64,000 bases of DNA. It comes from Mactra quadrangularis. Lineage: Eukaryota; Mollusca; Bivalvia; Venerida; Mactridae. A program made the translations under genes and the position numbers. Position 1 is the first letter of the stretch. Every line of letters begins with the position of its first letter. Where the stretch lies: positions 43,971,380 through 44,035,379 of the forward strand of contig CM046303.1 of NCBI GenBank assembly GCA_025267735.1, written 5' to 3'. Under the pieces are notes generated by a model, which ran no database searches, was not told the origin of the DNA, and worked only from the letters and a program-made list of their open reading frames with translations. Below are positions 59,113 through 64,000 of this stretch, one piece after another.

Positions 59113-61678
59113 ACTTTAACACACTTACCTGACAAAAATGTAAAATCCAAAATTTCATTTAAAGTAATATCATGAAAAATACACAGTTATATAAAAACAA
59201 TTATGTCACAAGTCAACACTTTAAAGTAACTATATTTAAACAATTTCACAAAAAAAAACCACAAAATTTCCAAAAAAATTCTTAAAACATTGTATTCACA
59301 CAAAAAAACACAAACATTATTAAAACTCAGTTTTCATAAAAGTCAGTTTTTAGAAAAATCAACTATCTTCACTCAAATCTGCAATATTCACAAAATTCCA
59401 CAACCATCACAAAAATCCACAATTTTCACAAAAATTTACAATTTTCACACAAAAAATCCATAATTTCAAAGAATCAATATAATACTAATTCACAGTTTTC
59501 AATAATTTCAATAGAATCAATACAATGACCAATATATAGTCATATCTTGATAAACTTACTCTATCACTTTATTCGTTATTACTACAGCAATGTTTAAACA
59601 TACTTTCTTATTCCTTTTATCCAAAAACTAGAAACAATATTAGTGTAAAGATTTAGTAGATTATTTATCAAAGCTCACAGTCAATGCTCTATTTGTAATA
59701 CAAAACAAACCCTTACTTATAACATGGGAGAAATATATACAAAATTTGTATACAAAACTTTTTAAGTCAAATCTATAAATTATAAACTTGGCTCTTCCAC
59801 TTGTATGTATCATAGTTAAAATTTTAAGCCATTTTATTCTTTGTGAAAAACAAGAACCCCCCACCCCACCCCCCCAAAAAAAAAAAATTTACTAGCCTAA
59901 AACAGCAAACCTGGTTTATACTAAGGTAAATAATAAAGAGCTTGACTGTTTCAGAAAAAACATTTTCACAAATAAAAATGAAAAAAACAACAACATTACT
60001 TAGAGCAATACTTGCATTGTGAAAATAGTTTTGAAAATTAAGCCCTAATCAATGTTAATCCAATTACATGAAAATTAACTACAGTGAATTAAATAACAAT
60101 TAAAAATAGCCAGTAATCCTGAATGATCAAAGTTCAACATTCAGACATAGTTATAATACAATTAGCATTTCATAAGCAAAAATTTGTAACAAGTACAAGT
60201 ACATGTAAAATACATATACAATTAATATATCTGTAATTTTAAATTCCTTCTCTAAATACATACACTCTATTCTATATATTTCACTTTTACAATATCCTTG
60301 AACCTTTTATTATGTTTTATACTTTTAAACAACATGGGGTCACCAGTAATATTGATGACAAAATTCACAAATCATAATTTTCATAATTTGGTCTAATTAC
60401 CTAATTATGTCACTTCTCTGTATACACAATACAATTACCTATTATGTTCATACCCGCTTTTTATATATCCCATTGAATTCAATCCGAAGGTATTTTAACG
60501 GCTAAGCTTTCAGATAAAACTTATTTTAAACTAATTTTCCCACACAGGAATACAATAATCACAATAAGTCAGTACTTAGTATTCTTAAACTTAAATCAAA
60601 CCATATACATACTTTCAAATTGTCAAATTTTAAAATAAGACAAAAGTTCTTCACAAAAAATAATTTTCAAATTTTTCACCTAGCAGGTTAAAATTTAACC
60701 AGTCAATTAAGCTCTTTATAAAGACTCACCTTTCATGTGTGAACAATTGTACACCGTACAATATTGAATCCTTTTCTTTACATTAATTTAGTAAGCTATA
60801 TTTGCTCAAGAAAAGAATGAATAGCGAAAAAAACAAAGTTCATACAATTAAAACATTCTTTGTTAACGACTCAACAAACAACCCGAACAAAAACTTTTTA
60901 TCAATTAGATCACGGCTGTTTTTCAAACCGACCAATAAACATCGGGAGAGAAAGTGTCAGTTTGAATCTAATAGTCTAATAGACCAAGGCCTTTTATTGT
61001 CTATGTCAATCCTTTGTTTTTGAAGAGGTTGGAAAAGTCTGTATAATTATTATTGTATGATAGCAGCCTCGAACAATTACCTTACATTAACATTGTGTTT
61101 GATATGAAATGAGAATTGATTTATTTTGTATCCAATCAATATTGTCAATAGTTTATATAGTTTAGATAGATACAGATTGTTACTTTTATAACTCCCTGAG
61201 TCAGATGTCTCACCAGATAATCAATCAAGGGGGAATTAATTTAATTCCATTAATGTACTGAATAGGAGTTATGGTTCTTGTTAAACTGCTCTTTGAGTCA
61301 TTGCAATAAAAATGTAAACCTAGTTTGATGTCAAATGAAATTAAAATGACTTTTATTACCTGGACTAGCAAAATGGGGCATCTTCAATTAATTTTTACAT
61401 AAATTATTTTGTGAAAAAGCAACACATTGTTTTAAGAAATGCCAATACTCAATTAGTCCAAAATTATAAAAAAAATCAGTCAAAAAAGGTAAACCAGTGA
61501 TTACCTGGTCCCCTCCAAACACTTTTGAAGCCCCTTTTAAAATAAATATTGCATTTGGTTAAATTAGACTTATAAGGAGCAAAAACAATATTACAGTCTA
61601 AAACTACCAGCTATTTGTCTACATCAAATTATTATTTCATAGAAAGGATGATAACTACTGAATGAATGATCACTATAC

Positions 61679-61830
61679 CTATAAAGGTCGTACATTTGTA
61701 TAATCTCTTCAGTAGAGGAAGTAGGTGACCACTGGCCGCACATCACTTGCTTCAAGAGGTCCATGCATGGCTGGATTTCCAAATTCTCCACACAAAAGGT
61801 TAACCTAAAATTTCCAGGTAGAATGAATGC
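61679..61830 (-). CDS. Coding exon near the 5' end of the long-intron gene
   Basis: Minus strand: acceptor TGTTTTTTTAG (T-rich) precedes 61830 and donor GTATAG follows 61679. 152 nt, phase 0 in and phase 2 out, open throughout; the other two frames have stops. Upstream it joins the ATG exon at 62465-62436 in frame and downstream the exon at 39792. The peptide reads AFILPGNFRLTFCVENLEIQ, then PCMDLLKQVMCGQWSP, then TSSTEEIIQMYDLY. With its alternating hydrophobic residues and three Cys, it looks like a folded piece, unlike the low-complexity rest of the protein. I could not place it in a family; a search should start from this exon. A 94-bp perfect-arm hairpin (61887-61980) lies 57 bases upstream of the acceptor. 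Confidence 0.75.
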
Positions 61831-62435
61831 CTAAAAAAACAGTATAATATTGTGACATTTTACTGACTGCCATATAATTGGAGCACAGGAGCTTGACATT
61901 CTGTATCTTAGTTTGAAAAAAAATGTCTTTCTTATAATAAAACTAGTTTACAGAACTAAGATACAGAATGTCAAGCTCCTATGATTACAGCAAAAAATAA
62001 GATAGATACCAGAAGCTCAATGTTACCAGGGATATAACAAAGCTGTAATTTATGTCAGTCTATGTTGTAAAACATGAAACACTGAACAACAAAATGCAAT
62101 TTTAACTTTCTCAGTCAAATGAAGTAACTTATCACATAGATAGACAATGTTATCAATTCTATTCATGAACACTGTCATTCAGAGAGGTTACAAACAGACC
62201 TGTGTATGTGATCACTTGTATGTAGCAATATCCTGACTAAATCATATTTGAAAAAATGGCCATTTATCTATGGATATCACAAGCTCTGCAGCCCTGGTAT
62301 CCTAGATTTTATATAATCACATACATGTATTTATAACTTTTGGTGTAATCAAGGTACCAGAGGGCAGGGCAAACACTGACAGCATCTTTAGGAAACTGGC
62401 AAAACATCTTGAACAAAAAAATTGATTTTTCTCAC
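61831..62435 (-). other. 605-bp intron containing a perfect hairpin
   Basis: Apart from the inverted repeat at 61887-61980 nothing is recognised in this short intron. Confidence 0.6.
61887..61980. repeat. Inverted repeat with 27-bp perfect arms
   Basis: 61887-61913 (begins AGGAGCTTGACATTCTGT) and 61954-61980 (ends ACAGAATGTCAAGCTCCT) are exact reverse complements, separated by 40 bases of A/T-rich loop. A perfect 27-bp stem is unusual in this decayed intron DNA. Could be a young MITE or a hairpin RNA; no second copy was noticed in the window. Confidence 0.9.
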
Positions 62436-62465
62436 CTCTATCAAGTAACCAACTGTCTTAACCAT
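62436..62465 (-). CDS. Probable first coding exon of the long-intron gene
   Basis: Minus strand: ATG at 62465 opens ten codons, MVKTVGYLIE, that end exactly at a strong donor (GAG|GTGAGA) in phase 0. This fits the phase-0 acceptor at 61830 and gives MVKTVGYLIE followed by AFILPGNF. A stop (TAA) lies directly before the ATG, so either this is the start codon or the exon begins just after it, where the only AG (GGTTAAG) lacks a pyrimidine tract. The start-codon reading is preferred. The ATG context (ATAAATGG) is not ideal. The exon is very short, so the call depends mainly on the matching phase and donor. Confidence 0.5.
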
Positions 62466-63960
62466 TTATTTTTAGTGTTTTCTATTAGTGGTTGCTTAGT
62501 ACAGGTTTCACTGTATATCTATTCTGCTGCTGTAATATTGATAACCAGTATTAACCATTACCATCACAGACTAAAAAAATAAAATAAAATAGGATAATAT
62601 ATACTGGGGTAGATCATGTATATAGATTTATTTTTAACCAAAAAGTGGCCAGGGATAAAAAAAACTTTCATATTGCCATTAACAATTGATGATAAAATAC
62701 ATTTTGAATTATATCACTCTTTGTTCATTCTATATATTTTTGTTATCAAGATACATCAAAATTGAACATGTATAGATGACCACTTCAGCTCATGTTACGC
62801 CGCTTATACACTTTCTTCAGGTGACTAATAGGTCAATGGGACCCGTACCTTTATATGACGAAACTAAAACCTGTTTTATATTTAAGATATGTACTAGTCA
62901 CTACAATAAACAATTTCCTTACTGATTTATTAAAAACTTTTGGATATAAATAAACTTATACATTGATGTTCTTTAACATTCACAACTGAAATCACCCTTC
63001 CAAAACTTAATCCATATATTTTAAATCCTATTCTGATTTTTTTTTCTTGAAAGTTAGGGTTCTAGACACACAGCACCCCCTAGCCCTAGATCCAACCATG
63101 AACATGTATCTACAATTCATTGTCTCTTAGTGATATCCCCCCTGTATGTAACATCTATTCAAGATCTATTTATTTTTACTCAATTCAACTATTGATGAAA
63201 AGGTACAATCTAAGTATAACTTGTAATGAGAGAATAAATAAATATACTGAAATAACATTTCTGATCCTAATTATTATAGACATTTCATTTGATAGTTTTA
63301 ATGAACTATTTCCTATAGTTTTATTCATAGACAAATGTACATTTTAAAATCATTTTGAAAGAGTACAATGGAACAGCCCCCTCCCCTCAATATTCAAGCC
63401 CTAATCAATACATTAATTATACAGTTCATTATCAGAATGCCTTTACAACCAGTTGGCAATTTTCACATTCAAAGAATAATCCCTAGCATTGAGTATATAT
63501 TGTATTGGAATATATTTCTATTTTTTAGCCCATGTATGCATACGCCAAGGTACTTCATAAATAACAATTGAAAAAAGTGATATCTAAAAGTGTATACAAT
63601 TCACAGAGTAAAAACTAATAGTTCAGTTAAATCTTGATTTAATATTATGTCAATATACTTGATAATTTATGATATTTGATTTCGTCACAAAACTTGTTTA
63701 TAACAGATATACCTGTTCTTTAAAAATGTATACAATGTAAAGTGACCACCATAAGTCCTTGATAAAAATTCTGTTTGTAGATTAGCCCCCATTATTCACA
63801 TTTATAGTAAGATTTCTTTCACCTTATGAAGGTCACGGCGCTTACCTTTGTAAATATGGGCTAAACCATTATAAAAGAGGTTGTTCGGAAGGTTTATTCT
63901 CCGAGGATTTATTCCCATTGGTCAATGTTAAACAGTAATCAAATTTATAACTTCAATTAT
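62466..63960 (-). other. 5' flank or 5' intron of the gene; nothing firm
   Basis: AT-rich. The only candidate signal is a good donor (CAAAG|GTAAGC) at 63846/63845 on the minus strand, preceded by an open stretch with an ATG (peptide MGINPRRINLPNNLFY...). Its phase (1) does not fit the next exon (ATG or phase 0), so it could be a 5' untranslated exon or a chance site. No core promoter can be assigned. Confidence 0.35.
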
Positions 63961-63965
63961 CAAAA

Positions 63966-64000
63966 GACGGTTTAGCACAGTGGATACAGCTGCGTCTAAA
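63966..64000 (+). repeat. Start of a tRNA-like sequence, cut by the window edge
   Basis: GACGGTTTAGCACAGTGGAT and ACAGCTGCGTCTAAA resemble a tRNA 5' half with an A-box (TTTAGCACAGTGG) and a following hairpin. Most likely the head of another tRNA-derived SINE, but a tRNA gene cannot be excluded because the rest lies outside. Confidence 0.4.

Larger units (their letters stand above)
43736..61678 (-). other. Very long intron of the minus-strand gene (about 18 kb)
   Basis: Contains a family B head fragment (43830-43925, just downstream of the alternative exon on the plus strand), the F repeat (44531-44960), an hAT element (45528-45898), SINEs (47234-47529, 47837-48124, 49039-49492, 51500-51595), MITEs (49510-49733, 51957-52270, 55729-55970, 56190-56412, 56596-56819, 58256-58328), a D repeat (54795-55190), a second F repeat (56875-57236) and A/T-rich tandem tracts (58580-58840, 59215-59480). 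I see nothing recognisable at 45910-47230, 48130-49020, 49740-51490, 52275-54790, 57240-57730 or 59490-61670. Confidence 0.55.

Noticed and set aside
62850..62890. Possible exon ending at a GTACGG donor on the minus strand
   Set aside because: The open stretch is only about ten codons, with no good acceptor, and it does not connect in phase.
63846..63920. Candidate upstream coding exon with ATG and GTAAGC donor
   Set aside because: It leaves in phase 1 while the next exon needs a start codon or phase 0; kept only as a possible untranslated exon or chance donor.

Overview
The window looks like nuclear DNA of a bivalve mollusc. It is AT-rich and intron-like, with no ORF longer than 133 codons, and it is crowded with repeats I associate with bivalve genomes: tRNA-headed SINEs ending in GCGTTAAACC(AAAC)n, a block that opens with GGGGCATTATACGCCCG and closes with AAAACGGGCGTATAA, and motifs such as AAGGGAGATAATTAC and CAAGGGCCATAATTAG. 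The taxonomic call rests on memory of these repeats, not on a search. No rRNA gene, intact tRNA gene, CRISPR array or bacterial-type operon was seen.

Nearly the whole window reads as one very long-intron gene on the minus strand. It enters near the right end and runs off the left edge. By eye I could assemble a chain of coding exons: 62465-62436 (ATG), 61830-61679, 39792-39583, 14299-14133, 4018-3893 and 349-143. Every junction has GT/AG signals and matching phase (0, 2, 2, 1, 1, and out at phase 1), giving 892 nt (297 codons plus one base) within the window. Two further exons carry their own ATG and end in phase 2: 43708-43551 splices in frame to 39792, and 28686-28547 splices in frame to 14299. 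They look like alternative first (or cassette) exons. The predicted protein is Ser/Thr-rich, basic and probably mostly disordered, with two RxxS/TxP (14-3-3 type) motifs in the 14.1 kb exon. I do not recognise the family.

The introns are a transposon archive. From left to right the main landmarks are: a Tc1/mariner-type deletion derivative (9441-10012); several MITE families; minisatellites of 74, 52 and 22 bp (13.35-19.5 kb); a 3.1-kb array of about 150-bp units organised in 643-bp higher-order repeats, with a dense series of nuclear-receptor-type AGGTCA half-sites (21.1-24.2 kb); a pogo-like element (24241-25264); hAT elements with 8-bp target duplications; a foldback element built from AACTAGTT palindromes (30628-31328); a 67-bp tandem repeat that multiplies a splice acceptor directly upstream of an exon (39786-40132); and a nested composite at 40488-43329. 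The composite is an hAT element carrying a second hAT, an unclassified repeat and a 794-bp self-complementary foldback element, with target duplications that can be read at three levels. The right half (44-62 kb) has more SINEs and MITEs and long stretches with nothing recognisable.
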